64,000 bases of DNA from JAEYFP01 sp964579795 (GCA_964579795.1 CAZOHM010000002.1:45868-109867); one strand, 5' to 3'; positions 8,884 to 18,185 are shown, counted from the stretch's first letter. The notes: generated by a model not told the origin, from the sequence alone. Numbers and translations: made by a program.

Positions 8884-9891
8884 ATGGCTAAAGCAGTTAA
8901 GCTGGCTGATATCGCAGAGAGAGTAGGTGTCAGTACAGTATCTGTCTCGAAAGCATTGTCCGGTAAAGGTGGTGTGAGTAGTTCGGTACAGGAGGAAATA
9001 GAGAGAGTTGCAAAGGAACTTGGCTATGTTTCCAAGGCAGATGCTGTGAAAAGAAAAAGTGGCAGTACCGGCAATGTGGGCGTACTGCTTCCTCAAAGAT
9101 TTATCGGTCAGAATACTTTTTACTGGAGTCTGTATCAACAGCTTGTCAATTCGCTTTCTTCGAGAGGGTTTTATGGAATACTGGAGCTTTTACAGGTTGA
9201 AGACGAAAAGAATCTGGTAATGCCAAAGATGCTTACTGATAAGAAGGTGGATGGAATTATCATTCTTGGTCAGGTAAGTGTAGAATATACAAGCTTTATT
9301 CATGATGAGCAGCCATTCCCTATGATGTTTCTTGATTACTATATTGGTAAGGGCGAATATGATATGGTCATTTCTGATGGATTTCACGGAATGTATCGAC
9401 TGACAAACTATCTGATTGAAATGGGACACAGAGAAATTGGATTTGTTGGAACGATTCTGGCAACGAGCAGTATTATGGATCGGTATCTTGGATATGTGAA
9501 AGCACTGTTAGAAGCAGGCATTGAACCGAATCCGGAGTGGGTTATCCCTGATAGGGATCTTAGAACAGACAATTTTGTGGACTTTGTATTTCCCAAAAAG
9601 ATGCCAACTGCATTTGCCTGCAACTGTGATGTTGTTGCATATAGATTGATTCGGAATCTGAAGGAAAAGGGCTTATCCGTACCGCGTGACATATCTGTTG
9701 TCGGATATGATAATTATTCCTTTGAGGATGCTCTGCAGGCACCGATTACGACCTATGATGTTGGAATGCATCGGATGGCAGATGCCTGTGTGAAAACATT
9801 AATTAACAAGGTGTATGGGGAACGTTATTATAAGGGAGTACAGATTGTGACCGGTCATATTGTATATCGTGACAGCGTAAGACGACAATAA
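8884..9891 (+). CDS. LacI family transcriptional regulator
   Basis: Sugar-responsive repressor of 335 residues. The N-terminal helix-turn-helix (VKLADIAERVGVSTVSVSKAL) and hinge are complete. The periplasmic-binding-protein-like effector domain begins at GNVGVLLPQRF and includes DGIIILGQVS and the conserved ISVVGYDNYSFEDALQAPITTYDVG near the C-terminus. It is co-oriented and 23 bp downstream of the beta-mannosidase, suggesting that it is autoregulated within that operon and senses a mannoside; the effector is inferred from context. Confidence 0.88.
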   Translation: MAKAVKLADIAERVGVSTVSVSKALSGKGGVSSSVQEEIERVAKELGYVSKADAVKRKSGSTGNVGVLLPQRFIGQNTFYWSLYQQLVNSLSSRGFYGILELLQVEDEKNLVMPKMLTDKKVDGIIILGQVSVEYTSFIHDEQPFPMMFLDYYIGKGEYDMVISDGFHGMYRLTNYLIEMGHREIGFVGTILATSSIMDRYLGYVKALLEAGIEPNPEWVIPDRDLRTDNFVDFVFPKKMPTAFACNCDVVAYRLIRNLKEKGLSVPRDISVVGYDNYSFEDALQAPITTYDVGMHRMADACVKTLINKVYGERYYKGVQIVTGHIVYRDSVRRQ

Positions 9892-9933
9892 CTTTCAGTT
9901 ACATGGGCTGTCAGTTACAGGAGGTAATAGAAG

Positions 9934-10116
9934 ATGGAAGGACAAATACCAAAGGATCCTGCAATGCTTTTGAGCTTTGTAAATCTGAAATTAAGAGATT
10001 ATTATCATAATCTACAGGAGCTTTGCAGTGATCTGTCGCTTGATCAGCAGGAGCTTGAGGAACGTCTGGAATTAATAGATTATCATTATGACGCAGAAAG
10101 TAATCAATTTATTTAG
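9934..10116 (+). CDS. DUF4250 domain-containing small protein
   Basis: A 60-residue protein matching the DUF4250 pattern: P-K-D-P-A-M-L-L-S-F-V-N at the start, L-R-D-Y-Y in the middle, and a predicted small helix-turn-helix-like fold ending Y-D-A-E-S-N-Q-F. Its function is unknown. The strong RBS ACAGGAGGT precedes the ATG. It lies between a LacI gene and a deacetylase gene and could be co-transcribed with either. Confidence 0.8.
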   Translation: MEGQIPKDPAMLLSFVNLKLRDYYHNLQELCSDLSLDQQELEERLELIDYHYDAESNQFI

Positions 10117-10161
10117 AAAGCAGCATATGATAGAAGTAAGGACAGTTGAAGGATTAACAGA

Positions 10162-10899
10162 ATGATACTGTATATCATGGAACGAATCGTGCAGCTGCGC
10201 TTTCGAATTTTTTCTTTACTTCTACTTGTCGGATTGACTACTCTGGTCTGCGCATATCAAAGCAAACAGGAAGGCCGATGGATGGAAACACAGCTGTCGG
10301 TGACAGAAACGGAAACGGAAACAGAAACAGAAACAGAACCAAAACAGAAGCCCAAGATTGCAATTACATTTGATGATGGACCGGATCCGGTCTACACAGA
10401 AAAAATACTGGATGTCCTGAAGAAAAACAACATCAGGGCTACTTTTTTTCTTATGGGAAAATGTATTGACGGGAATGAGGAAATTGTGAAACGTATGGCA
10501 GAAGAAGGACATTTGATCGGAAATCATACGTTTGATCATGTGAATTTGACAAAACTTCCAGAAGAGGAGAGCTGCAGACAGCTTTTGGAGACCTCAGAGC
10601 TGATTGGGGCATTGACCGGACAGAGTGTAGACTATGTCAGACCACCATTCGGAGCATGGGATGAAAATGCAAAGTGCAGAACGGACTTAATTCCTGTGTT
10701 TTGGACAATTGATACAAAGGACTGGTATTATCAGAATGCTCAGTTAAGCTTTGATAGTGTAAAACAAATACAGGAAAATGATATTATTCTTATGCATGAC
10801 CAGTATGCAGAAACTGTAGAAGTATTACAGTTGATTATTGACTACATAAGTCAGCACGGGTATGAGCCAGTAACAGTAGATGAAATAATTATGAACTAA
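10162..10899 (+). CDS. Polysaccharide deacetylase (NodB/CE4 family)
   Basis: Membrane-anchored or secreted carbohydrate esterase that removes N-acetyl groups, probably from peptidoglycan or another surface glycan. An N-terminal hydrophobic segment (about residues 13-30) is followed by a Thr-Glu repeat linker, then the NodB domain. Motif 1 is TFDDGPDP, with both metal/catalytic aspartates; motif 2 is HLIGNHTFDH, the zinc histidines; motif 3 is VRPPFGAWDE; then DTKDWYY and ILMHD. All CE4 residues look intact. At 245 residues it is a minimal single-domain enzyme. Confidence 0.88.
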   Translation: MILYIMERIVQLRFRIFSLLLLVGLTTLVCAYQSKQEGRWMETQLSVTETETETETETEPKQKPKIAITFDDGPDPVYTEKILDVLKKNNIRATFFLMGKCIDGNEEIVKRMAEEGHLIGNHTFDHVNLTKLPEEESCRQLLETSELIGALTGQSVDYVRPPFGAWDENAKCRTDLIPVFWTIDTKDWYYQNAQLSFDSVKQIQENDIILMHDQYAETVEVLQLIIDYISQHGYEPVTVDEIIMN

Positions 10900-10954
10900 A
10901 GCTGAAATCATAAACCGGAGCTGATGATTATGCTTGATTTATTGAGGAGAACAT

Positions 10955-12298
10955 ATGGATTTATTCAGTTACATGAGAGAAACTACAATGGAAAAGGAAT
11001 CCCCGCTTGCTGCAAGACTCAGACCAACGACTCTTGAAGAGGTAGTCGGACAGCAGCACATTATCGGGAAGGATAAGCTGCTTTATCGTGCAATCAAGGC
11101 GGATAAATTGAGCTCCATTATTTTTTATGGACCTCCCGGCACTGGTAAAACAACACTTGCCAAAGTAATCGCCAATACAACAAGTGCTGAATTTACACAG
11201 CTGAATGCGACTGTTGCCGGAAAGAAGGATATGGAGGACGTAACTGCCAAGGCAAAGGATGTACTTGGCATGTATGGAAAGAAAACGATTTTATTTATTG
11301 ACGAGATTCATCGTTTTAACAAAGGACAGCAGGATTATCTGCTTCCTTTTGTTGAAGACGGAACAATCATATTAATTGGAGCAACTACTGAAAATCCATA
11401 CTTTGAAGTAAATGGAGCTTTGATTTCACGTTCTATCATTTTTGAATTGAAACCACTTGAAAAAGATGATATTCGGACACTTCTGGAGCGCGCTGTGTAT
11501 GACCGTGAAAAAGGTATGGGTGCTTATGATGCAGTAATTGAAGAGGATGCAGCCGCATTTCTTTCGGATATTTCAAATGGAGATGCCAGAGCTGCACTGA
11601 ATGCAATTGAGCTTGGTATCATGACAACAGAACGTTCCAAGGACGATGGAAAAATTCATATTACACTTGATGTGGCATCTGAATGTATTCAGAAGCGAGT
11701 AGTGAGATATGATAAAAGTGGGGACAACCATTATGATACAATTTCTGCATTTATCAAAAGTATGAGGGGCTCTGATCCTGATGCAGCAGTTTTTTATCTC
11801 GCAAAGATGCTGTATGCAGGAGAAAGTGTGACGTTTATTGCCAGAAGAATGATGATTTGCGCAGCAGAAGATGTTGGAAATGCAGATCCAATGGCATTGA
11901 CTGTTGCAGTCGCCGCCGCACAGGCTGTTGAAAGGATTGGAATGCCGGAATCTCAGATTATTCTGTCACAGGCAGTTACCTATATTGCCACAGCACCTAA
12001 GAGCAATGCTGCTGTAGCAGCAATTGGAGAAGCAATGACTGCTGTCGGAGAGACAAAGGACATTACAATTCCGACTCATTTACAGGATGCCCATTACAAA
12101 GGGGCAGCAAATCTTGGACACGGTGATGGCTATAAATATGCCCATGCATATCCAAATAATTATGTGAAGCAGCAATATCTTCCATATGAACTGAGTGGAA
12201 GAGAGTTTTATCATCCTTCAGGGAATGGATATGAAAAGAAAATAAAGGAACATATGAAATGGCTGAAGGAACAGGCTGAGAAAGAAAAAGAAAAATAG
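10955..12298 (+). CDS. rarA: Replication-associated recombination protein A (AAA+ ATPase)
   Basis: Clamp-loader-like AAA+ ATPase (MgsA/RarA) that acts at stalled replication forks. It is 447 residues, full length. The N-terminal LAARLRPTTLEEVVGQQHIIG, Walker A GPPGTGKT at residues 59-66, Walker B LFIDEIHRFNKGQQD, sensor 1 GATTENPYFEVN and the arginine-finger region SRSIIFEL are all present. The C-terminal tetramerisation half has RRMMICAAEDVGNADP and NYVKQQYLP. It converges on the DUF4364 gene. Confidence 0.93.
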   Translation: MDLFSYMRETTMEKESPLAARLRPTTLEEVVGQQHIIGKDKLLYRAIKADKLSSIIFYGPPGTGKTTLAKVIANTTSAEFTQLNATVAGKKDMEDVTAKAKDVLGMYGKKTILFIDEIHRFNKGQQDYLLPFVEDGTIILIGATTENPYFEVNGALISRSIIFELKPLEKDDIRTLLERAVYDREKGMGAYDAVIEEDAAAFLSDISNGDARAALNAIELGIMTTERSKDDGKIHITLDVASECIQKRVVRYDKSGDNHYDTISAFIKSMRGSDPDAAVFYLAKMLYAGESVTFIARRMMICAAEDVGNADPMALTVAVAAAQAVERIGMPESQIILSQAVTYIATAPKSNAAVAAIGEAMTAVGETKDITIPTHLQDAHYKGAANLGHGDGYKYAHAYPNNYVKQQYLPYELSGREFYHPSGNGYEKKIKEHMKWLKEQAEKEKEK

Positions 12299-12315
12299 AA
12301 ATAGAAAGACAAATC

Positions 12316-12341
12316 ATGAAATCAACGTATGAAATCAACTT
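12316..12341 (+). repeat. 13-bp tandem duplication between rarA and the DUF4364 gene
   Basis: ATGAAATCAACGT and ATGAAATCAACTT lie head to tail with one mismatch; the second reaches the stop codon of the convergent gene. Confidence 0.8.
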
Positions 12342-12855
12342 ATGAAAGCAGGGTTTCCATTAGAAAGGCATAAACATCCTGATTCCTCTCCTGCCAGTTT
12401 TCGCAAATATGAGCGACAGCATCCTCGGTCGGCATGGTAATCCGAATATTCATCAGGTCAGTATTTTTTTCCTTTGCAGTAAGCTCCGCTGTGTATTCTC
12501 CTGTTGTCAGCTTGTAATAGGTTGACTGTATGGATACTTCATCACGCAAGTCCACTTCTTTATCTGCAAAGTAAGCTTTTATGTCTGCCTTTATTCCATC
12601 ATTGATTCGTCCGGTAAAATACTGGAGTGTTTTTCGACCGTCTTCTGTAAGTGACAGATGGGAGCTGTTACGCAGAGATTTTGATTCGACGAGTTTGGAA
12701 TCAATCAGTTCACAGGTTGCCTGCTGGAGTGAAAAGTAATTTGCATATTCTTTTCCGAGAACGAAGTCGAAAATTTGTGCTTTTGTAAGTGGAAAATCCA
12801 CTTGATCGAGCATATACAGTACAATCAGTTTATAGAGTGTCATTGGGTCTGTCAT
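12340..12855 (-). CDS. DUF4364 family protein (PadR-like winged helix)
   Basis: A 171-residue protein of the DUF4364 family, common in Clostridia. The N-terminal half (LYKLIVLYMLDQVDFPLTKAQ through LSLTEDGRKTLQYF) reads as a winged-helix DNA-binding domain; the C-terminal part is a small alpha/beta domain. Its role is unknown, probably regulatory. The strong RBS GAGGAGGTG lies before the ATG. It is divergent from rho, with a promoter at 12885-12913. Confidence 0.8.
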   Translation of the reverse strand: MTDPMTLYKLIVLYMLDQVDFPLTKAQIFDFVLGKEYANYFSLQQATCELIDSKLVESKSLRNSSHLSLTEDGRKTLQYFTGRINDGIKADIKAYFADKEVDLRDEVSIQSTYYKLTTGEYTAELTAKEKNTDLMNIRITMPTEDAVAHICENWQERNQDVYAFLMETLLS

Positions 12856-12884
12856 TGGATTTTCACCTCCTCGTCTATAAGCAT

Positions 12885-12913
12885 ATCATAAATGATTAAA
12901 TGAATGAAATCAA
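12885..12913 (-). promoter_or_regulatory. Putative promoter for the DUF4364 gene
   Basis: On the minus strand TTGATT (12908-12913) and TATGAT (12885-12890), 17-bp spacer. Confidence 0.55.
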
Positions 12914-12921
12914 GTTTGTTA

Positions 12922-12950
12922 TTGCTTTTTCCAAAATTTTAATGTATAAT
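12922..12950 (+). promoter_or_regulatory. Sigma-A promoter for rho
   Basis: TTGCTT (12922-12927) and TATAAT (12945-12950), 17-bp spacer. It leaves an untranslated leader of about 170 nt before rho; a long leader is expected if Rho controls its own synthesis. Confidence 0.6.
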
Positions 12951-13129
12951 TCTTTTGGTTAGTAATACACTACAGTACAAAGTAATACATATGAGATTTT
13001 ATACCAGATTCAGTTATCAAATCCATTTTTAATCCCAATTAATGATATGAATGATATTTGTAAATTGCAGGCTGTAGAAGAGCCTGGTTTAATAGATTTA
13101 TATAAACTCTTTACGGGAGGAAAGAAAGT

Positions 13130-14665
13130 ATGATGCGTGAGAAGTATGAGTCCCTGTCACTTGTAGCCCTTAAGGACATTGCAAAGGCACGGGGAATCAA
13201 AGGTGTTTCTGTCATGAAAAAGTCAGTGATTGTAGAAGCAATGCTGGCTGAGGATGAAAGAGACGCACAAAAGGCTGCCGAGACGCAGGATAAAACGACA
13301 GCTCAAGAGAAACATCCGGAGTCAAAGAAGCAGAGCCAGGGTCAGAGCCAAAATCAAGGTCAGAACCAGGAGAAAACCACTCCGACACAGCAGAATCAAA
13401 ATCAGGGTCAAGGGCAGGAGAAATCCACTCCGGCACAGCAGAATCAAAATCAGGGTCAAGGGCAGCAGGCTGCCAAGCACAAGCAGACATCAAATCTCAA
13501 TGAGGATATTGACATTTCGGAAGAAAAGAGATGCCTTGACAGTGGTGTATCAGCTGATGGAATATTAGAAGTACTTGCTGATGGCTATGGCTTCATCCGA
13601 AGTGAAAACTATCTTCCAGGAGAAAATGATGTATATGTTGCACCGAGTCAGATACGTAGATTCGGGCTCAAAACTGGTGATATCATTGTTGGAAACACAA
13701 GATTAAAAACACAGAATGATAAATTTGGCGCGCTGCTTTTTGTCAAGACAATCAATGGTCTGCAGCCACTCGATGCAGCAAAGAGGAAGAATTTTGAGGA
13801 CTTGACACCAATTTTTCCAAATGAAAGACTTCGTATGGAAGCGCCGGGAGCCAGTGTGGCAATGCGGATTATGGATTTGATTTCTCCTGTTGGAAAGGGG
13901 CAGCGTGGAATGATTGTTTCGCCGCCAAAAGCAGGTAAGACGACTCTTTTAAAGGACGTTGCCAGATCAATTAAGAGAAACAGTCCGGAAATGCATCTGA
14001 TTATTCTTTTGATTGATGAAAGACCAGAAGAAGTTACTGATATTAAAGAAGCAATTGCCGGTGCAAATGTGGAAGTTATTTATTCTACGTTTGATGAACT
14101 CCCTGAGCATCATAAGAGAGTTGCAGAGATGGTTATTGAGAGAGCAAAGCGCCTCGTAGAACATGGGAAGGATGTAACGATTCTTCTTGACAGTATTACG
14201 AGACTGACAAGAGCCTATAACCTGACTGTTCCACCAAGTGGAAGAACATTATCCGGTGGTTTGGATCCGGCAGCACTTCATATGCCAAAGAGATTTTTTG
14301 GTGCGGCACGTAATATGCGCGAGGGCGGAAGTCTGACGATACTTGCGACTGCTTTGATCGAAACCGGAAGCAAAATGGATGATGTCGTATACGAAGAGTT
14401 TAAGGGTACAGGAAATATGGAAATGGTGCTGGACAGAAAGCTTTCTGAAAAGCGTGTATTCCCTGCCATTGATATTCCAAAGTCAGGAACGAGACGAGAG
14501 GATCTGCTGCTTGATCAAGAAGAACTGGAAGCAATCAATGTTATGCGTAAGGCTGTGAATGGTTTGAAGGCAGAGGAAGCTGTTGAAAAAATTCTGGACA
14601 TGTTTGTGAAAACCCGTAATAACAGAGAGTTTGTCGATATGGTGAAAAAGATTAGGTTATTTTAA
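13130..14665 (+). CDS. rho: Transcription termination factor Rho with Q/N-rich insertion
   Basis: Hexameric RNA-dependent ATPase that terminates transcription. The N-terminal helical Rho-N domain (LSLVALKDIAKARGIKG) is followed by about 80 low-complexity residues rich in Gln, Asn, Ser and Gly, with repeats of Q-Q-N-Q-N-Q-G-Q-G-Q. The RNA-binding cold-shock-like domain follows (GYGFIRSENYLPGENDVYVAPSQIRRFGL), then the ATPase with Walker A PPKAGKT (residues 265-271) and Walker B LLIDERPEEV. The Q-loop/R-loop region is intact (SGGLDPAALHMPKRFFGAARN). GGGAGG precedes two adjacent ATGs, 13130 and 13133. The insertion resembles the prion-like domain known in Clostridium botulinum Rho. Confidence 0.93.
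   Translation: MMREKYESLSLVALKDIAKARGIKGVSVMKKSVIVEAMLAEDERDAQKAAETQDKTTAQEKHPESKKQSQGQSQNQGQNQEKTTPTQQNQNQGQGQEKSTPAQQNQNQGQGQQAAKHKQTSNLNEDIDISEEKRCLDSGVSADGILEVLADGYGFIRSENYLPGENDVYVAPSQIRRFGLKTGDIIVGNTRLKTQNDKFGALLFVKTINGLQPLDAAKRKNFEDLTPIFPNERLRMEAPGASVAMRIMDLISPVGKGQRGMIVSPPKAGKTTLLKDVARSIKRNSPEMHLIILLIDERPEEVTDIKEAIAGANVEVIYSTFDELPEHHKRVAEMVIERAKRLVEHGKDVTILLDSITRLTRAYNLTVPPSGRTLSGGLDPAALHMPKRFFGAARNMREGGSLTILATALIETGSKMDDVVYEEFKGTGNMEMVLDRKLSEKRVFPAIDIPKSGTRREDLLLDQEELEAINVMRKAVNGLKAEEAVEKILDMFVKTRNNREFVDMVKKIRLF
13330..13475 (+). repeat. Gln/Asn-coding tandem repeats within rho
   Basis: Two nearly identical 48-bp units (cagaatcaaaatcagggtca and the following bases up to cacag) plus degenerate neighbours code the Q/N-rich linker of Rho. 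Confidence 0.8.
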
Positions 14666-14672
14666 AAAGTGC

Positions 14673-14701
14673 TTGCACATGCAAACAAGCTGTGGTACAA
14701 T
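14673..14701 (+). promoter_or_regulatory. Sigma-A promoter for rpmE
   Basis: TTGCAC (14673-14678) and TACAAT (14696-14701) with a 17-bp spacer, immediately after the rho stop codon. Confidence 0.65.
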
Positions 14702-14758
14702 GACTAAGCTGTTTAAGTGTCGCATAAAAGTAATAATGAATATAGAGAGGTGAAAGAA

Positions 14759-14965
14759 ATGAAAGAAGGAATACATCCAGAGTATCATCAGGCAACGGTA
14801 ACCTGCAACTGTGGGAATACATTTGTAACAGGATCAACAAAGGAAGATATCCACGTTGAAATTTGTTCTAAGTGTCATTCATTCTACACAGGTCAGCAGA
14901 AATCAGCAAGAACTGATGGACGTATAGACAAGTTCAACAAGAAATACGGTGTTGAAAGCAAATAG
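14759..14965 (+). CDS. rpmE: 50S ribosomal protein L31 (zinc-binding form)
   Basis: Large-subunit ribosomal protein of 68 residues. It has the L31 N-terminus MKEGIHPEY, zinc ligands C-N-C and C-S-K-C, and the ending TDGRIDKFNKKYG. The cysteines mark the zinc-containing type. The start was set at 14759: it has GAGAGG 8 bp upstream and begins the conserved protein, whereas the longer frame from 14717 adds 14 unrelated residues. It is monocistronic, with its own promoter and a strong terminator. Confidence 0.95.
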   Translation: MKEGIHPEYHQATVTCNCGNTFVTGSTKEDIHVEICSKCHSFYTGQQKSARTDGRIDKFNKKYGVESK

Positions 14966-14972
14966 TGAGATT

Positions 14973-15012
14973 AGAAAAGGTTGAGGTTTTTTAAATCTCA
15001 ACCTTTTCTTTT
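14973..15012 (+). terminator. Rho-independent terminator of rpmE
   Basis: Twelve-to-thirteen-bp stem (GAAAAGGTTGAG / CTCAACCTTTTC) around an 11-nt loop followed by TTTTCT. Confidence 0.85.
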
Positions 15013-15026
15013 CTGAGGAAAAATAT

Positions 15027-16022
15027 ATGACAAAAAAAAGTGGCAGAAGAAAAAAGAGAAAAGATCATTATTCAGGAATCGGTGGACAGGCAGTCATTGA
15101 AGGAATCATGATGAAGAATAAGGATAAATATTCGATTGCTGTCAGGACTCCGAGTAATGAAATAGAAGTAGTATTAGAGGAATATGATTCATTTGCGCCA
15201 AGCAAACGGTTTACAGAGATTCCGTTTGTAAGAGGAGTCTTTAATTTTATTGACTCCATGATTCTTGGCACAAGGACATTGACATATTCTGCATCTTTCT
15301 ACGAGGAAGTAGATGAAAAAAAGAAAAAGAAGCAAAAGCTGATAGACAGGCTGCTTGGTGATAATGCAGAAAAGATATTGACAGGCTTTACTGTTTTTAT
15401 TTCTGTATTGATTGCAATTGGATTGTTTATGCTGCTGCCGTATTTTCTGGCGCAGTTTTTAAAGAACTGGATTGTTTCTGATACGGTGATTGCGATATTG
15501 GAAGGGTGTTTCCGTGTACTGATTTTTGTTCTTTACATCGTTGCAATTTCCTGTATGAGAGATATTAAACGTGTATTTATGTATCATGGTGCAGAGCATA
15601 AATGTATTAACTGCATTGAAAAAGCTCATATCCTGAATGTGGAGAATGTCAGAAAAGCATCAAGACAGCATAAAAGATGCGGTACGAGTTTTATGTTCTT
15701 TGTCATATTTATCAGTGTGATATTATTTATTTTTATCCGGGTTGATGATCCGATTATGCGTATTGTAATCAGACTGCTTCTAATTCCGGTGATTGCCAGT
15801 GTGTCTTACGAGATTATCAGACTTGCCGGACGAAGCAACAGCTTGTTTGTCAAAATTTTATCTGCTCCGGGTATGTGGCTGCAAAAGCTGACGACACGTG
15901 AACCTGATGATGATATGATTGAGGTGGCGATTGCAGCTGTTGAGGCTGTGTTTGACTGGAAGGAATATTTCAGGAAAGAGTTTGGCTATGATGCAGATGA
16001 ACAGGAAACAGACTTATTGTGA
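15027..16022 (+). CDS. DUF1385 family membrane protein (YqhQ-like)
   Basis: A 331-residue membrane protein of the DUF1385 family (YqhQ in Bacillus). The basic N-terminus is followed by the conserved IGGQAVIEGIMMK and FVRGVFNFIDSM, two hydrophobic hairpins at about residues 115-175, the cytoplasmic motif MYHGAEHKCINC with RQHKRCGTSF, and further hydrophobic segments at about 225-265. Its molecular function is unknown; in other Firmicutes it also sits beside prmC and prfA. prmC begins inside its 3' end, implying translational coupling. Confidence 0.85.
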   Translation: MTKKSGRRKKRKDHYSGIGGQAVIEGIMMKNKDKYSIAVRTPSNEIEVVLEEYDSFAPSKRFTEIPFVRGVFNFIDSMILGTRTLTYSASFYEEVDEKKKKKQKLIDRLLGDNAEKILTGFTVFISVLIAIGLFMLLPYFLAQFLKNWIVSDTVIAILEGCFRVLIFVLYIVAISCMRDIKRVFMYHGAEHKCINCIEKAHILNVENVRKASRQHKRCGTSFMFFVIFISVILFIFIRVDDPIMRIVIRLLLIPVIASVSYEIIRLAGRSNSLFVKILSAPGMWLQKLTTREPDDDMIEVAIAAVEAVFDWKEYFRKEFGYDADEQETDLL

Positions 16023-16857
16023 GTTATTCAGGGCAGGAGAGACGTTTTTATCAGAGCATGGAATTGCTGAGGCAGCACTGGATGCAAGACTTTTATTGGA
16101 AAATCTGCTTGGAACGAATCGAAATTATCTGCTTGCACATGGAGAAGAGCCTGTAGAGTCCGAGAAAGCCACACAATATATACAGCTGCTTGAAAAACGT
16201 GCATCACATATGCCCTTACAATATATTACCGGATTTCAGGAATTTATGGGATTGACGTTTGAGGTAAATGAACATGTGCTGATTCCGAGACAGGATACAG
16301 AATGTCTTGTGGAAGAGGCAATGCTCGAAATTATGGATGGCATGCATGTTCTTGACATGTGTACCGGTTCAGGCTGTATTCTTATCAGCTTGATGAAGTA
16401 TAAAAATGAAATCCATGGAACTGCTGTGGATATTTCTGAAGAAGCACTGGATGTTGCAAAACGAAATGCAGCTGCCAATTCTGTTTCGATTACGTTTATT
16501 GAAAGTGATTTGTTTACGAATGTAAAACTGCAGTCACCGTCTGAAAAATTTGATGTGATTGTATCCAATCCACCGTATATCCGTTCAGATGTGATTCCTT
16601 CGTTGATGGAAGAGGTCAGAGATTATGAGCCAAAGCTTGCACTTGACGGAACCGGAGACGGACTATTCTTTTATAGGAAAATCACAGAAGAATCAGGCAG
16701 CTGTTTATTGCATGAAGGAAAGCTGCTGTTTGAAATAGGATTTGATCAGGGTGAGCAGGTAAAGGCTCTGATGCAGGAAAATGGATTTACAGATATCCGA
16801 GTAGTAAAGGATCTGGCAGGACTTGACAGAGTCGTTTGCGGAACATATACAGGATAG
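15988..16857 (+). CDS. prmC: Peptide chain release factor N5-glutamine methyltransferase
   Basis: Methylates the GGQ glutamine of release factors; prfA, its substrate gene, is 21 bp downstream. The N-terminal helical domain has ALDARLLLENLL and MPLQYITGFQEFMGL. The SAM site is VLDMCTGSGCI and the catalytic motif is SNPPYI. I chose the ATG at 15988 because AGGAAAGAG sits 7 bp upstream; ATGs at 15991 and 15997 are also possible, and the frame open from 15919 is not conserved. It overlaps the DUF1385 gene by 35 bp. Confidence 0.92.
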   Translation: MMQMNRKQTYCELFRAGETFLSEHGIAEAALDARLLLENLLGTNRNYLLAHGEEPVESEKATQYIQLLEKRASHMPLQYITGFQEFMGLTFEVNEHVLIPRQDTECLVEEAMLEIMDGMHVLDMCTGSGCILISLMKYKNEIHGTAVDISEEALDVAKRNAAANSVSITFIESDLFTNVKLQSPSEKFDVIVSNPPYIRSDVIPSLMEEVRDYEPKLALDGTGDGLFFYRKITEESGSCLLHEGKLLFEIGFDQGEQVKALMQENGFTDIRVVKDLAGLDRVVCGTYTG

Positions 16858-16878
16858 CTGTGTAGCTGGAGGAAAAAG

Positions 16879-17958
16879 ATGTTTGAAAAATTAGAGGATT
16901 TACTGATTAAGTATGAGGAGATTATGAGCGAGCTGAATGAACCGTCTGTAGCGGATAATCAGCAGCGTTTTCGTGCTTTAATGAAGGAGCAGAGCAATCT
17001 GACGCCAATTGTTGAAGCCTATAAGGAATATAAACGTGCAAAGCAGGATATCGAGGATAGTCTTGCAATGCTGAATGAAGAAAATGATGATGATATGAAG
17101 GAAATGCTCAAGGAGGAGCTGTCAGCAGCAAAGAAGCGTGTTGAGGAACTGGAGCAGACATTGAAGATCCTGCTTTTGCCAAAGGATCCGAATGATGACA
17201 AGAATGTTATTATAGAAATACGTGCAGGCGCAGGTGGAGATGAGGCAGCATTGTTTGCTGCAGAGATTTACAGAATGTATGTGCATTACGCAGAAGGACG
17301 CCGCTGGCGTGTTGAGACACTTGAGGTCGAGGAAATCGGTATTGGTGGAATGAAGAGTGTCACATTTATGATTAATGGACAGGGTGCTTATTCGGTTATG
17401 AAATATGAAAGCGGTGTACATCGTGTACAGCGTGTACCTGAGACAGAGTCCGGTGGACGTATTCATACATCTACAATCAGTGTGGCAGTTATGCCTGAGG
17501 TTGAGGATGATGTAGATATTGTTATTGAAGACAAGGATATTCGTATTGATGTAATGCGTGCTTCCGGTAATGGTGGTCAGTGTGTCAATACAACTGATTC
17601 GGCTGTTCGTCTGACACATTATCCGACTGGAATTGTTGTTTACAGCCAGACAGAAAAATCGCAGCTGCAAAATAAAGCAAAGGCATTTGCTCTGCTGCGT
17701 ACAAAGCTATATGATATTGAGATGCAGAAACAGCATGATGCAGAGGCTGAACTGCGTAGAAGCCAGATTGGTACAGGAGACCGTTCAGAGAAAATCCGTA
17801 CTTACAATTTCCCGCAGGGACGTGTGACAGATCACCGCATCAACCTGACATTATACAAGCTTGAAAAGATAATGAACGGAGACATTCAGGAAATTATCGA
17901 TTCGTGTATTGCAGCCGACCAGGCGAAGAAACTAGCGAATATGAACGAGAGTGCATAA
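16879..17958 (+). CDS. prfA: Peptide chain release factor 1
   Basis: Reads UAA and UAG stop codons and triggers peptide release. It is 359 residues, full length. Domain 1 is an acidic coiled coil, the codon-recognition loop is RVPETESGGRIHTS (a P-x-T tripeptide, P-E-T), and the peptidyl-transferase motif is G-G-Q at residues 232-234 within SGNGGQCVNTTDSAVR. GGAGG precedes the ATG. Last gene of the DUF1385-prmC-prfA operon. Confidence 0.95.
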   Translation: MFEKLEDLLIKYEEIMSELNEPSVADNQQRFRALMKEQSNLTPIVEAYKEYKRAKQDIEDSLAMLNEENDDDMKEMLKEELSAAKKRVEELEQTLKILLLPKDPNDDKNVIIEIRAGAGGDEAALFAAEIYRMYVHYAEGRRWRVETLEVEEIGIGGMKSVTFMINGQGAYSVMKYESGVHRVQRVPETESGGRIHTSTISVAVMPEVEDDVDIVIEDKDIRIDVMRASGNGGQCVNTTDSAVRLTHYPTGIVVYSQTEKSQLQNKAKAFALLRTKLYDIEMQKQHDAEAELRRSQIGTGDRSEKIRTYNFPQGRVTDHRINLTLYKLEKIMNGDIQEIIDSCIAADQAKKLANMNESA

Positions 17959-18185
17959 GAATGCCTGTCCTTTGCTGAATTTGTGAAAATGGTTTTATGA
18001 GATATGTGGCAGTTGGGTTATTGACTGCGCTGCAATTGTATGAATTAAATTTACTATGTTGACTTTAGGAAATCAGTAAAACGGACAATCGTTGGGCTGG
18101 TTTCTTTTTGTAAATAAAGCTAGAAAATGGCGATGTGTCATCTCTGATTGCACACGAAAAATGATAACTAAGGAGAAAAGAGAAG

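Noticed and set aside
17959..18185. Possible riboswitch or small RNA before the QueG-like gene
   Set aside because: I see no conserved riboswitch core or strong terminator; only an ordinary AT-rich leader with a ribosome site.
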